NCBI GenBank assembly: GCA_030549335.1
Contig: CM060187.1
Coordinates: forward strand, 9,300,001 to 9,364,000
Source: Pontederia crassipes
Taxonomy: Eukaryota; Streptophyta; Magnoliopsida; Commelinales; Pontederiaceae
Reading direction: 5' to 3'
Length of the DNA stretch: 64,000 bases
Shown here in pieces: positions 1-10,777 of the stretch (positions are counted from its first letter, which is position 1; each line of letters begins with the position of its first letter). The position numbers and the translations under genes were made by a program. The notes under the pieces are model-generated. The model ran no database searches. It saw only the letters and a list, made by a program, of their open reading frames with translations, and had not been told where the DNA came from.

Positions 1-904
1 TATTTATAGGGTGCGAACGGCCTTTAATTTGATCACGATGTACGGCAGAATTTAAATTCACGGGATAAATCTCGGCCAAAAATGATAATTCTTCTAACTA
101 TTACACCCAAAAGATAAATCCTTTTATCTTTACCCCCTTTGAATCTCGGCCAAAACGAAATTATTTTATCTTTACGCCCAAAGAGATAAACCCTTTTATC
201 TTTACACCTTCTTGGAATCTCGCCCAAAACGATAGGCTTCTTATCTTTACCCCCTCCAAATCTCGGTCAAAACAAAGAGGAGTCCTTATCATTACGCCCA
301 AAGAGATAAATATCATTGTATCTTTACCCCCTTCATATCTTGACCAAAATGATAAACAATTCATATTTTTACACCTTTCCATTACGCCCAAAATGATAAC
401 ATCTTCTAGTTTTGCCCAAAATGATGAGTTTTCTTTCCGTTACCCCCTCTAAATCTCGGCCAAAACAAAGAGGTGTCCTTATCATTACGCCCAAAATGAC
501 GAGTCATTTCTTATCTTTACCCCCTCCAAATCTCGGCCAAAATGAAAAGTCTTCTATTATTACTCCCTTTGAATCTCGGCCAAAATGATGAAATCTGATC
601 TCGTTACGCCCAAAATTCAAGTTGCATTCGTTTTTACCCCCAACGAAGTAAGATGTAATTTATCCAACCATGAGATCATCTCGGCCGAAATATAATTCTT
701 TACGGCCGATTCATTTTACCTGCAAAATAATTATAAAAATTACGTAAATTCCTCTTTAGTTAAAATATTCAAAACATTAATAATTAAAATTGATAAATTT
801 GGAATTACGACTAAAAGTGACTAAAAATGATGCATCCCATGAACAAATTACAGAAAAATTAATTAAAATAATAATCTAAAATATGTTGTATTTTGCATGC
901 ATCA
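1..904 (-). mobile_element. B1 3' LTR, partial (cut by window edge)
   Basis: This matches the right part of the complete B2 LTR at 36798-38503. Both contain the TATA-like CTATAAATA on the minus strand (1-9 here, 37812-37820 in B2) and both end in TGCATGCATCA, directly followed by a polypurine tract. Read on the minus strand the LTR starts TGATGCATGC. The segment is longer than its B2 counterpart (904 against about 692 bp) because it holds more copies of a degenerate unit made of TCTCGGCC(A/G)AAA, TTACGCCC and AAAGATAA, densest at 60-640. Small reading frames in this stretch are products of the repeat and are not genes. Confidence 0.88.
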
Positions 905-919
905 AACTCCCCCAAGCTT
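905..919 (-). other. Polypurine tract of B1
   Basis: On the minus strand this reads AAGCTTGGGGGAGTT and abuts the LTR start TGATGCATGC. It primes plus-strand DNA synthesis in LTR elements. The flanking 925-950 reads GCTTGAGGACAAG on minus, the hairpin-like sequence that also precedes the tracts of A1 and E. Confidence 0.85.
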
Positions 920-2093
920 AAAGTCTTACTTGTCCTCAAGCAAAAATTCAAGGCAAAGCTTAAGAAAGTTCCATCATAGCCTCCACATTGTCAACTGACT
1001 AATTTTCTCACACAATTCTTCTGCACACCTACTACTAAGCATCTTATCATTTTCCATGCACTTAGCTTCATAGAGATTATGAATGCTACACAAATTTAAA
1101 CAATCTCAAATTCAGCCTTGCAGAAAAATAAATTGTTTGTCAAATAATAGCATTAATATTGAACACATAAGTACTAATTGAGCTTAAAACTTTTTTTTCT
1201 TTTCATTTTTATTTTCCAACTTTATTTTCAATCATTTAAAAATTCTAATCTTCAAGCAGGATTGCACAAGGAAGTCCATGTAGCGGGCTTTGAACTGATG
1301 ACTCCCAGACCAGATGGCCTTAGGGCAACAGGTGATAAAGCACCCCTTGAGTTTACTTGCCCGAACAACCAAGGTTCTGAATGAAGAGTTCAAACTTAGC
1401 CATGATTCAGTACTCATGTGCTTCTCCATATTCCACAAGATGGTCCATGTAACAAGTTTTCGATCGACGGATCCCAGAGCAGTTGCCCTTAGGTCGCCAG
1501 GCATGAACCCCTACGGATCTAATTACCCGAACACATCTTGGTTCCGGATAACACTTTTGTACCTACACATAACTTTATTCAACCATTTTTTTTGTTGGGG
1601 TTTAACTAACCCTTCTTTATTTTATAAGCTCAAAAAGTACTTGATATGATCAATAGGAAGGCTACTACTATCAAGACTTAAAAAGAAATAAAAAGGCATG
1701 AATATGATTTTGTCATCTAGTCATTCATAATTCTACTTAGCATAAGCACACAGTCCATAAGTCTGATACTAAAATAGCAAGTGATAAGAAAGAAAAGCAT
1801 TCAAATTTCATCAGTTAACGACATGTCTTTGAACTTTTTACTAAAAGATAATTAAAATAGTAAGACAAGAGTTTGTAAGATGGTAGCAAAAATAAATGCA
1901 TGCAATGGTATTTTTTTTTTAAAATTTTTCAATTTTCACTTTTTTTTATTTATTTTTTTTACAAATAGATGCAAACATAAGCAAATAAAAAAATAACATG
2001 CAATGCATGAAATGCAAACTCCCCCAAGCTTGAACTAGACACTGTCCTCAGTGTTAGGCCAACAAGGGAAAGAGTAAAGATAATATGGAAAAG
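920..2093 (-). other. B1 3' noncoding region with second polypurine-like motif
   Basis: About 1.2 kb with no credible coding sequence. A second tract, AAGCTTGGGGGAG on minus, lies at 2019-2032, next to GGACAGTG at 2041-2050. The same duplicated arrangement about 1 kb apart occurs in A1 and E, so it is a shared structural module. Poly-T/poly-A runs are present near 1190-1200 and 1912-1960. Small reading frames at 1178-1649 lack homology that I recognise. Confidence 0.6.
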
Positions 2094-2712
2094 CTAAAGA
2101 AATGAAAATAAAGAAAAGGGAGAAGATACAACCGGATTTATTGTCGGTGGAGAGATGCTCGGCCTCAATATATATATCGATGAAGGTGTCGGCCGCAAAA
2201 GCTGAAGAGACTCGGCCGATATTCTTGTGGTGTCAGTGTTATGAACTTCATGGCCGCAAATGGTGTCGGTGAGAGGAGATCTCGGCCGATAATTGATGGA
2301 TCTCGGCCGATAATGGAGAGTCTCGGCCGTAAAAGCTTGGCCGCAAAATTTTGTTGATGAAGATCTCAGCCGTGCAATCTCGGCCACAAGGAATTGGCCG
2401 TATTGTGTTGTGGTGTTTTTGGGCGTAAGGGAGTGAGATGACGACGTCAATTCTTGTCCGGGCGTAACAAAGCAGTGGAGACGGCGTGAGACTTCGGCCG
2501 TAAGAGGAAAGTTTGCGCAGGTGTCGGATTTTACGCCCTGTTGTCATGTCCGAAGTTCTCTCCTTCCGCAGATGACTCAACAAAATAAAAACTATTATCA
2601 CAACTAAAGATATTAATAAAAAAACTAATGAAAGACTAATCTAAAGAAATAATAAAAAGGATAAAAATAGTTCTGATTTATAGTCGTCAGCTTGACTTAG
2701 TCTTGATGATAA
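2094..2712 (-). repeat. B1 post-gag spacer rich in TCGGCCG(TAA) motifs
   Basis: The stretch between gag and the inner polypurine-like motif is packed with TCTCGGCCG, CGGCCGTAA and GGGCGTAA variants, densest at 2150-2545. The last 80 bases, next to gag, align with B2 at 33880-33953. Reading frames on the minus strand (2094-2601) consist of repeated Y-G-R and L-R-P residues produced by the motif, so I do not treat them as proteins. Confidence 0.65.
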
Positions 2713-4101
2713 TCAAGGCCTATTTTGCTCTTCTCCCCTTAGATTTTTCTTTGTGTTGCTTGGGAGAGAGCCCGGTGTATGTCCAGTCAGTTGTGCCGCC
2801 ATCTGGCCCAGTTGTCTTTCTAAATTTCGAATTGATGCATCCTGATTCATGGCTCTAGATTCCATATTCTTTTGCAACGCTTGCATCGTGTCTATGATCT
2901 GTGCCATCATCTCCTGCATGTGATTTGATGATTGATATTGGGGAGTATCAGGTTGCCTTTTCAGTATATAATCTTTTGATGGATCAGAAGGTTGGCCTTG
3001 ATTCTGATTATAGGCAAACTTCGGATTGTGTCTCCAACCATAATCGTTGTTCCTGTAAAATAGATTGGAAATAAAGTTAGCATTTTCAATTTGATTTGAA
3101 TATGAAGTGTTACCTATAGGGCTATAATTGCTTGAATTTCCCATTAGTGACATCATCTGCTCGAATTTTTGATTAAGTGACTCCAGCTGAGCCACTATTT
3201 CTGAAGATTGTATTCCTTGTGTAGTATGTACATCATGAGTTCGGCGAGATGGTCTCTTTTCTTGGCTTGACTTGAGGGCTACAACTTCAATTATATCTTG
3301 TATCTCACTAGGACATTTAGATCCCAGTACTGTCCCTCCTACTGATTGGTCGAGTTTGTCTTGATCTGCAGCTCGCAATCCATGGTAGAAATCTTCCATC
3401 ATTTGCCACTTTGGAATTCTATTGTCAGGAACTCTGGCCAGCAGTTCCTTATATCGTTCCCAAGCTTCATATAACGTCTCATTATCGTCTTGAACAAATG
3501 CCCTCAGCTCCCTTCGATATTTGCTTGCTTTTTGTGGTGGGCAATATTTTCCAACAAATTTTTCTACCAGCTCCAACCATGAGTGAATCGATCCTGCAGG
3601 CAAAGTTTTAAACCAAGTGGAAGCTTTGTCACGTAAAGATTATGGAAATAATAAAAGACGAATAACTTCAGTAGAAACATTATTATTTCTAAAGGTGCTC
3701 AGAGTGGCAAGAAATTTGTCAAGGTGATCATGAGGGTCTTCATGAAATCCTCCTCCAAATTGGGATGCTTGTATCATCCTCACGATTGCAGGATTTATCT
3801 CAAAATTATTTGCGTTAATATCAGGCAGCACGATACATGATTCTCGGTCACTGTATCTGGCCGAGACATATTCTCTCATAGAAAGCTCTGCTTCATCTTC
3901 TCGCCGATTATTATGTGGTGGAACCAGTTCATTTTGTTGCTCCAGTCTCTGATTGTCGCGTGCTTGTTCCGCCATTTTTCTTATATTTCTTCGTAATCGA
4001 CGATAGGTTCTTTCAATTTCAGGATCAAATTCCAACAGTGGATTTGAACTCCTAGTGCGCTTATCAGAAGATTCCAGGATTGGTTGTGATTTAATTTTCA
4101 A
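2713..4101 (-). pseudogene. B1 gag (Athila/Tat-type capsid protein), one stop codon
   Basis: The minus-strand reading frame encodes a retrotransposon Gag, which would form the particle that packages element RNA. Diagnostic stretches are FEINPAIVRMIQASQFGGG, the LRDKASTWFKTLP and HSWLELVEKFVGKYCPP region, and a C-terminus with LERQLGQMAAQLTG followed by PGSLPSNT. One TAA stop at 3640-3642 replaces a Gln that is intact in B2 (FP-stop-SLRDKAS); otherwise the frame is open for about 460 codons. The first in-frame ATG is at 3975, but homology with B2 continues upstream to about 4101 and a TTGTTGCAG acceptor-like site lies just beyond, so the start may be spliced. No CCHC zinc knuckle is present, and the frame stops shortly after the NPRGEEQNRP end, where related elements run on into protease. 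Nothing resembling pol follows. Confidence 0.88.
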
Positions 4102-4128
4102 TTAATACCTGCAACAACCAATTAATCT

Positions 4129-5235
4129 CTGTATGGTTTGAAGCAGTCTCCCAAATACAAGAGGTTCGACAACTTCATGATCAGTAAGAGATTCAGTTGA
4201 AGTCCCTATGATTGCTGTGTATATCACAAGAAGGTGAAGGACGACTCCACCATCTATCTGCTTTTGTATGTTGATATGCTTATTGCTGCCAGAGACATGG
4301 CAGACATTCAGAATCTGAAAAAGCTCCTTAGTGCAGAATTCGACATGAAGGATCTTGGTGCAGCACAAAAGATTCTGGGGATGAAAATTCTAAGGGATCA
4401 CACACAGGGTAACTCTTCTTATCTCAGAAAAGTTATATTGAGAAGATTTTATCCAGATTTGGAATGTCTGGAGCGAAGCCTTTGAATACTCCATCAGCTG
4501 CAAATGTTCATCTTTCTGTTGCCTTCGCGCCAAAGTTAGAAGCAAAAAAAAAGTACATGTCTCGGATTTCATATGCTAGTGCAGTTGGAAGTCTGATGTA
4601 TGCCATGATTTGCACAAGACCAGACATAGCTCATGCAGTCAGTGTTGTCAGCAGATTCATGAGCGATCTAGGAAAAGAACATTGGTAAGTCAGTGTTGTA
4701 AGTAGTGAAGCGAATCTTTCGATATTTGAGAGGAACATCTGATATTGGCCTCATCTACAGAAGTGATAAAGAGTGTTTGGTTGCTGGGTGCTCGGATTCA
4801 GACTATGCTGGAGATGTTGATGGAAGACTATTTATGACATGCTATGTCTTCACTTTGGACAGTTCAGTTATTAGTTGGAAGGTCACACTTCAGCCATTAG
4901 TTACATTGTCCACCACAGAGGCTGAATACATGGCACTGACAGAAGCTGCCAAGGAAGGCATCTGGTTAAAAGGCTTAGTTGAAGATCTCGGATTAAATCA
5001 GGAGCAGGCTATAGTGCACTGTGACAATCTGAGTGCAATATGTTTAGCCAAGAATCAAGTACATCATGAAAGAACCAAACACATTGATGTCAGATATCAC
5101 TTCATCCGCACTGAGAAGAGGATCAAGGTGAAGAAGATTGGTACTGAAGACAATCCAGCTGATATGTTCACCAAATCTGTTCCTCATGACAAGTTCCAGC
5201 ACTGCTTGGACTTGCTTAACATCAATACTTGGTAA
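4129..5235 (+). pseudogene. Copia element F: 3' part of reverse transcriptase and RNase H
   Basis: A Ty1/copia polyprotein remnant spread over several frames. It begins in the reverse transcriptase at LYGLKQSP (4129) with two early stops, continues with YLLLYVDML (4255-4285) and DMKDLGAAQKILGM, then shifts frame to YASAVGSLMYAMICTRPDIA, and ends with an almost intact RNase H (4705-5235) containing [32 protein letters not shown] and [12 protein letters not shown]. The catalytic motif YVDD is reduced to YVD: one Asp codon is missing after 4275. Gag, protease and integrase are absent because the sequence joins the B1 element at about 4125. The 3' LTR follows at 5313. It cannot be active. Confidence 0.93.
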
Positions 5236-5300
5236 TAGTCCCGAGGTGGGGCTGGAGGCGGCGTGGCATGGTTTTGTGCTCTCTGAAGATGATTCAAGTC

Positions 5301-5661
5301 AAGGTGGAAATTTGTTAATAATGCCTTGAATCTGAACCCAGTTGGTCCCCCTACATAGTCAGTCGCTTCAGCAGAATTCCCCTGAGCGAAAATTTTTAGG
5401 GTATTCTGTATGTGATTCGGATTTGATTTATTTTATTATCACGAGATAGGTGTCCTATTTTCAGGAGATTTATTTAGAGTCTCAGTCCGTATGTAATTCC
5501 TATCATCTGTCAAAGGGAGTGCCTATATAAACTCCATAGGGGTTTATACCGAAACTCATCTTTGTAATCATCGTTATTCCATAACAAAGAGCCGTCGCCA
5601 TTTTTTTCTCTTCGCGTTCTTCTGTATTTCGTGCGATCCCTCTCTTCCCCTTTTCGTAACA
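5301..5661 (+). mobile_element. Copia F polypurine tract and 3' LTR
   Basis: AAGGTGGAAATT (5301-5312) is a copia-type polypurine tract. The LTR spans 5313-5661 (349 bp), starting TGTTA and ending TAACA, an inverted terminal pair. TATATAA at about 5524-5530 fits the U3 promoter. The 5' partner LTR is missing, lost with the upstream part of the element. No target duplication can be checked for the same reason. Confidence 0.85.
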
Positions 5662-8238
5662 GTTTTCTTAGTAAAAAAAACATTCCTTGATTTGAGTTAT
5701 CATGAATTTCCAGCAAAGAAAAGCAGAGGGCTTGGTTACACTTACATGGTTAAATTTCATGGCAAAATCTTACATCGGTATCAAGGTACAAGGCTGAGGG
5801 ATATGAGTTATTGATGTTGTTCAACACTTAGTATTCGCCAAATTAAGAGAGATCAGGCTCCCAGTCAAGTTTGCAATTCTTTTTTAAACAAGTTAGCAGT
5901 TGATTAGTACATGGTGCTCGGAGCATGCAAATCATTAAGCAATTCAAGCCCCAAGTAAAAACAGAAGACAAATTCATCGAAGAATTACGAGATAGATGTC
6001 TCACTCACTAGACTTATTCTGCAGATCTCTCTCTCTCTCTCCCTCCCACCCTCTCCGTCCTTTTCAGTCAGCAAAACAGTAGAATAAAGAGATTCCTTGA
6101 TAAGAAAACTGCAGAAGCAAGGAGACGCTTGGATCGACATCAGATGGTTCTCTGCAGCTAAATGATAGCGGCGATAAATCTATTACTGTGCAGATGTTAA
6201 CATTGAATCTCTAAAGGCAGATCTTCTCTTTAAAAGAATAAATGATAGGAACTTTTGCTAAGATAATGGGAAAAAAGAATATGTGATGAGCATTTAGGTG
6301 AGTCTTTTGTCATGCAGAAGCCTCCTAAGAACCTGGGATACTGCCATTATTGACAGGGATGAGGACAAGTTAACTTTTCAGACCCTTTGATAAATCCGTG
6401 GCAAATTGGAAGGCAACTAGCTGAGATTGCATGTCACATACAGGAAAAATATTCGCATTACTTGATCCTTGATTCAGTTTTATCATGCACTTAAACAGAA
6501 TCGACAAGCTTAATTATTTATGTAGGTATGTTGAATGGAAATAACAGTTCTTTTCTTTAATACTTTGAGCTTGTTGAACGTGGATGTATTAAAGTCTGAT
6601 AAAACGCAATTTGATTTCAGTCATATACTTTTTTTCTTTCTTCTGTGTGATGAGCACATGCTTTTTGCCATGGTTCAGAACCCAGATATATTTTGTTGCC
6701 AGGTGCAGTAAAGTGCAAAGGCAAATTTCAAGTCAAGTGGGTCATCATTACTCACAATTCATTTTGGTGCACAGAAATGACATCTCTGAAATGATTCAAG
6801 TACGAACCTTCACAATACTCTTTTTCCAGATAGGATGCGCACAAGCATGGCCTGTTTCAGATGCTGCAAGCTTTCAAGCATCTGTATATAGGGTTGCAGG
6901 ACTGCTTCTGTTTTTATCATCTATATCAAAATATGTCAGTCTGAATTCTGAACTCGGGAACTCAAACCTTTCAGGCTCATCACGATGTAATTAGGTATTA
7001 GGGTTAACATTAATCATTGAGCTTGTACCTCAGTCAGTTGATAATGTCAGGATTGGTGCAAGCTTTAGCCCTTGTAGTGCTTGCTGCTTAGGCATGAAGT
7101 ATCATATGATCCAAATAACTGGACTGTCCGAGTGCAGAGACTTCTCAAGCATATGAGGACATGTCACATGCAAAACCTTCTCCTTGGTCCCCTATCCAAC
7201 CTCTGAACGGAAAACATATGAGCGCCAGACACATATACACACAGGTAGCAATCTACTTTATCTTTATAGCAAAGTTATACATACAAATATATACCCCTCT
7301 TCTTGAACAATGTTGAACATGCTTATATTCTCCAATTTGCTGCTGTTAACAATAGACATATCCGGTCATCGCATGGCCAATTAGTCCTCCCTCGAAAACA
7401 AGTTGATCAGCATGCAGCCTGTGCATTAGCTAGGGAGTGGGCATATAACAATCAGGACCATTGGCCATGAGTGGATGACACATTACCAACCCCCATGCAA
7501 AAGCTGGTGGCCATGGTTGCATGGCCACCCAATCTTGATCTTGAATCGCGTGATGGCTGTTGAAACCGGCCTGCGTGAAGATGAAACCTGACCGCCCCGG
7601 CTATAGCCATCCGTGTTGGTAATCTGATTCTGATGTGTAGTAAGGGCTAAAAGGAAAAGTGAGCTTAGCCAAGGGACTCAAACCCTTTTTTTTTTTTCTG
7701 CATGATCAGGAGGAGAGAGAAAGGAAGGTTGGATAGGATTAGGGTGGTGGTCGTCACCTTTTGTAGATGCTCTGCTGCATGCCACACAGCATCCAGTTGC
7801 TTCACTGCACCAAGTAAAACATTAAATCAGATGTCTCAAATTAGTAGTCTATGGGCAACATGCATGCATGGTGCATGATCCAGGCGATGATTAAGTGCAT
7901 GATCCTGTCGTGCGTAGAACCAACGCTAGCTTTGGTTGCTTTCCACATATCTCCGCCAAACGCAGAAGAGAGCGAGCACGGATCGAAAAGAAAGCAATGC
8001 GGCAATCGACGTCACAAAGTAGTAAAGAATTGGCTCATTGCATGGCAGCCCCCACAAGCTTGTTTTTCTTCTCCTTTTCACCACCATTATCTTCTTTTTA
8101 TATCCACTCAACTCAACAAGGTCAACTGATGAGCTCGGTGATACCATATATTATAATTGATTTTTATTTATTGCCAATTTGTTGGGTGGTAAAGTTATTC
8201 TGATTTCGAATTTAAGATATATATATATATATATATAT
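5662..8238. other. Unassigned 2.6-kb interval
   Basis: I recognise no gene here. The base composition is mixed and there is no obvious repeat family. A short CT microsatellite lies at 6026-6044, a poly-T at 7687-7699, overlapping CATGCATG motifs at 7858-7870, and an (AT)n run at 8217-8238 beside the MULE. Reading frames at 6611-6994 and 7851-8203 show no recognisable domain. It could be low-copy flanking DNA, such as old introns or promoter sequence, lying between two mobile elements. Confidence 0.5.
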
Positions 8239-8350
8239 GAATTTAATGGGAGTCCTTCCCCCATTCGCGCCCGTCGGGCGCTTCTTTCAGCCCGATTTTT
8301 TTCAGCCCCCAGTTTCTTAAATGTCTCCATTTTTTTCGGTTTTCTTTTTC
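8239..8350 (+). repeat. MULE left terminal inverted repeat
   Basis: It shares in order ATTTAATGGG, CGCGCCCGTCGGGCG, CTTCTTTCAG, CGATTTTTTTCAGCCCCC and GTTTCTTA-ATGTCTCC with the reverse complement of the right end. The left copy is shorter because the right one contains two extra GC-rich insertions. Confidence 0.87.
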
Positions 8351-8399
8351 GATCCAATCGTGCACTATAATGGTTGGAGAGAGGAAGTCGTGCCTTATT

Positions 8400-9090
8400 T
8401 TTAGGACGCGATCTCCTGCCGTCCGGATATGCTTCATCGCCAGCTTCATCTGCTACCCTGTCTGCTTCCTCGTTGGATCTGCATCCTCGCCGCCTAGATC
8501 TGCTGATCTGCTTCCCCGCCTGCTTCCTCGTCGGATCTGCATCCTCACCGCCCAGATCTGCTTCGTCATCGTCGCCGCTTTCTCGAACCTCGACACCGCG
8601 CCTGCCCCGCCGCGCTCCGACATTGTGCTCGCACCACCGCTCCGCCTTCGCCCCGTGGTCCCAACACCGCCCCAGATGCACTCCGCCACTGCTCCGCCAC
8701 CGCGTTGCCACGCTCCGCCACCGCCTTGCCACGCTCCGCCACCGCCTTGCCACTCTCCGCCCCTGCCCCGTGGCCCAAACACCACCCAGACGCACTCCGC
8801 CACCGCCCCGTCGCGCTCTGCCACGCACTCTGCCACCGCGCTCCGCCACCGCCCTCGCCCCGTGGCTCCGACACCGCCCCAGACGCGCTCCACCACCGCC
8901 CCGTCGTACTCTGCCACACACTCCGCCACCGCCCCACCGCACTCCGCCCCCGCCCCAGACGCGCTCCGCCCCCGCACTGTTGCCCCGACTCTGCCCCAGA
9001 CGCACTCCGCCACCGCCCCCGCCCCCACCCTCCGGCCCTGTCACTGCGCCCGCCCTGACACCATGCTCGCCCCGACTAGTTGGCTGAGCT
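8400..9090. repeat. GC-rich degenerate repeat array inside left MULE end
   Basis: About 690 bp of C-rich sequence built from variants of CACTCCGCCACCGCCCCG, with a preceding block repeating CTTCCTCGTCGGATCTGCATCC. Long open frames occur on both strands (for example 8370-9113 on plus and 8151-9044 on minus), but they are low-complexity Pro/Arg/His or Gly/Arg/Trp and follow the repeat, so I do not call them genes. The array lies about 160 bp inside the left end, mirroring a GC-rich block inside the right end. Confidence 0.8.
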
Positions 9091-9165
9091 ACTTTAGGAC
9101 ATTGTTGTTATGAAATTTTAGTGTTATGACGTCGTGATCCAATTTGTGCAGTTAGGGTTAGGGCA

Positions 9166-9570
9166 ATGGCGTGGCCTAAATGTCATTGCCAACAAGATGC
9201 AATAATAAAAACATCTTGGACCGAACGTAACCCCGGACGTCAGTTTTACGGTTGTCCATTTTACAGGGTTAGTTTGATAATTCCTTGGTTGATTGCTTTC
9301 AGTTCAAATGTTGTCTTCCTAATCTAATGTTGTCCTTTGTGATTGATCTTGCAGTAACATCGAGCTTGCACGTACTTCAGATGGTTAGATCCATCATTTG
9401 AACCGAGACATACACAAGTTATCAATCGCTTGTTACGAAAAATTGATATAATAGAGGCTGCAAATTTAAACGACGATGAAGTTAGAATTAATAGGAATGG
9501 AGTGAATTTTATGTGTAAATTTGTTTGTTTAATTGTATTGCTACTAGCTATATATGTCTTGGTAATGTAG
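9166..9570 (+). pseudogene. GRF-type zinc-finger protein, two exons, stop at exon junction
   Basis: Exon 1 starts at ATG 9166 and encodes MAWPKCHCQQDA, then TSWTERNPGRQFYGCPFYR, the core of the GRF zinc finger (Cys-x-Cys, NPGR, GC). An AGG/GTTAGT donor at 9268 and TTGCAG acceptor at 9354 bound a short intron. Exon 2 continues with HRACTYFRWLDPSFEPR, giving the last Cys and the FxW-DP signature, then INRLLRKIDIIEAANL and a C-terminal hydrophobic helix (VCLIVLLLAIYVLVM) ending at TAG 9568-9570. Joining the exons as marked puts a TAA directly at the junction (9355-9357), so the copy is probably dead, or the true splice site differs. Small GRF-plus-membrane-tail proteins are common in plant genomes and often lie inside MULEs; their role is unknown. 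Confidence 0.72.
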
Positions 9571-9579
9571 TGGATGTTG

Positions 9580-10640
9580 CTCTAATATGGATGTTTGTAT
9601 ATGCCTAACTTCTGTAATATGCAATTATGTAACATGCTCTAATATGGATGTTGCTCTAACTTGGATGTTTGCTCTGACACTGATTCACATTAATATGTTG
9701 CTTCCCCTTGCACATATCGTAAATGCAAAGTCAAAACACTACAATATTATGCCTAATTGCTTGATAACTCAGTAAAGTGGAAAGAACAACAACAATAGCA
9801 CATGACAATTGCTTCCCCTCGCACATATCGTAAATGCAAAGTCAAGACACATAAGATAGATGCAAAGCCCGAGTCTTAGTATTGCTTCCATCTCAGATAT
9901 GCATTAGATAATGCATGCAAAAAACAAACGATAACTTGAATTAATAACTTGTTGCTGGAACAACAATCGATAACGCATGCAAAAAAAAAAACAAATGATA
10001 ACTTGAATTAATATGCTGGAACAACAGTCGATAACACATGCAAAAAAACAAATGATAACTTGAATTAATAACTTTTGCTGCAACAACAGTCGATAACACT
10101 GTAAACTTGAATTAAAATGTTCACATGAATCTTAACACTTGAAAATGTCGATAACACTGGAAAAAATTACATGAATCTTGATCAATGGAAAAGGTCGATA
10201 CAGGCTCCACTACAGATGAATCTTAGATCATAATGACACTACAGATGACACTAAGGGCTCCACATGAAAAAACACATAAATGAGCATAGGTTGCCTTAGA
10301 TTGTAAACCTGCAGCAAAAACACAAGACAAAGATTAGATTTAAACTCATAAATCATAGGCTGCCTTAGATTGTAGACTTGGAATAAAATGATTCAGAAAC
10401 TTAACTGGAAGGGAACATGAATATAAAGAGGTGACAATGAGTAAGTTTCCCAACAACAATAAGAGGCGACAATGAATAACACGATAATAACATCACTGTA
10501 AGTTTCCTGCATTCAACACATGATAACACCACTGTAGTCCTCCCAACAACATAATAACACCACTGTAAGTTTCTTGCATTCATCACATGATTATAAAGAG
10601 GCGACAATGAAATGGATACATGCTACTAATACGAAAAATG
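9580..10640. repeat. MULE internal noncoding DNA with short tandem repeats
   Basis: No gene is seen. About three copies of a roughly 62-bp unit (GCATGCAAAAAA, AAATGATAACTTGAATTAAT, GGAACAACAGTCGATAAC) lie at 9909-10096. CTCGCACATATCGTAAATGC with its flank occurs twice at 9700-9850. A GAGGCGACAATGA / CACTGTAAGTTTC module recurs at 10428-10610. These are degenerate tandem duplications, so the small reading frames here follow the repeats. Confidence 0.6.
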
Positions 10641-10777
10641 AATTATAAGAAAATACCATCTACGTAGAGGAAGCATCACTCTCTCCACTGCCAATGTTGC
10701 ACTAAACCTGACTTTACGACTCCTATTCATGAATTGGTATCAATTAGTTGAATAATTTATCTGTAAGACAATGAACA

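Noticed and set aside
2094-2601. Two overlapping minus-strand frames in B1
   Set aside because: Made of repeated residues from the CGGCCGTAA motif; nothing conserved with the B2 equivalent.
6611-6994. 127-codon plus-strand frame
   Set aside because: Hydrophobic start but no recognisable family, no neighbours, and stop-rich surroundings.
7851-8203. Two overlapping frames near the MULE
   Set aside because: Overlap in different frames with no domain; probably noncoding flank.
8151-9113. Long open frames on both strands (up to 297 codons)
   Set aside because: They lie in a GC-rich degenerate repeat, are Pro/Arg or Gly/Arg low-complexity on both strands and have no domain.
9909-10096. Possible CRISPR-like direct repeats
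   Set aside because: Units of about 62 bp are adjacent and degenerate with no unique spacers, and the setting is a plant transposon.
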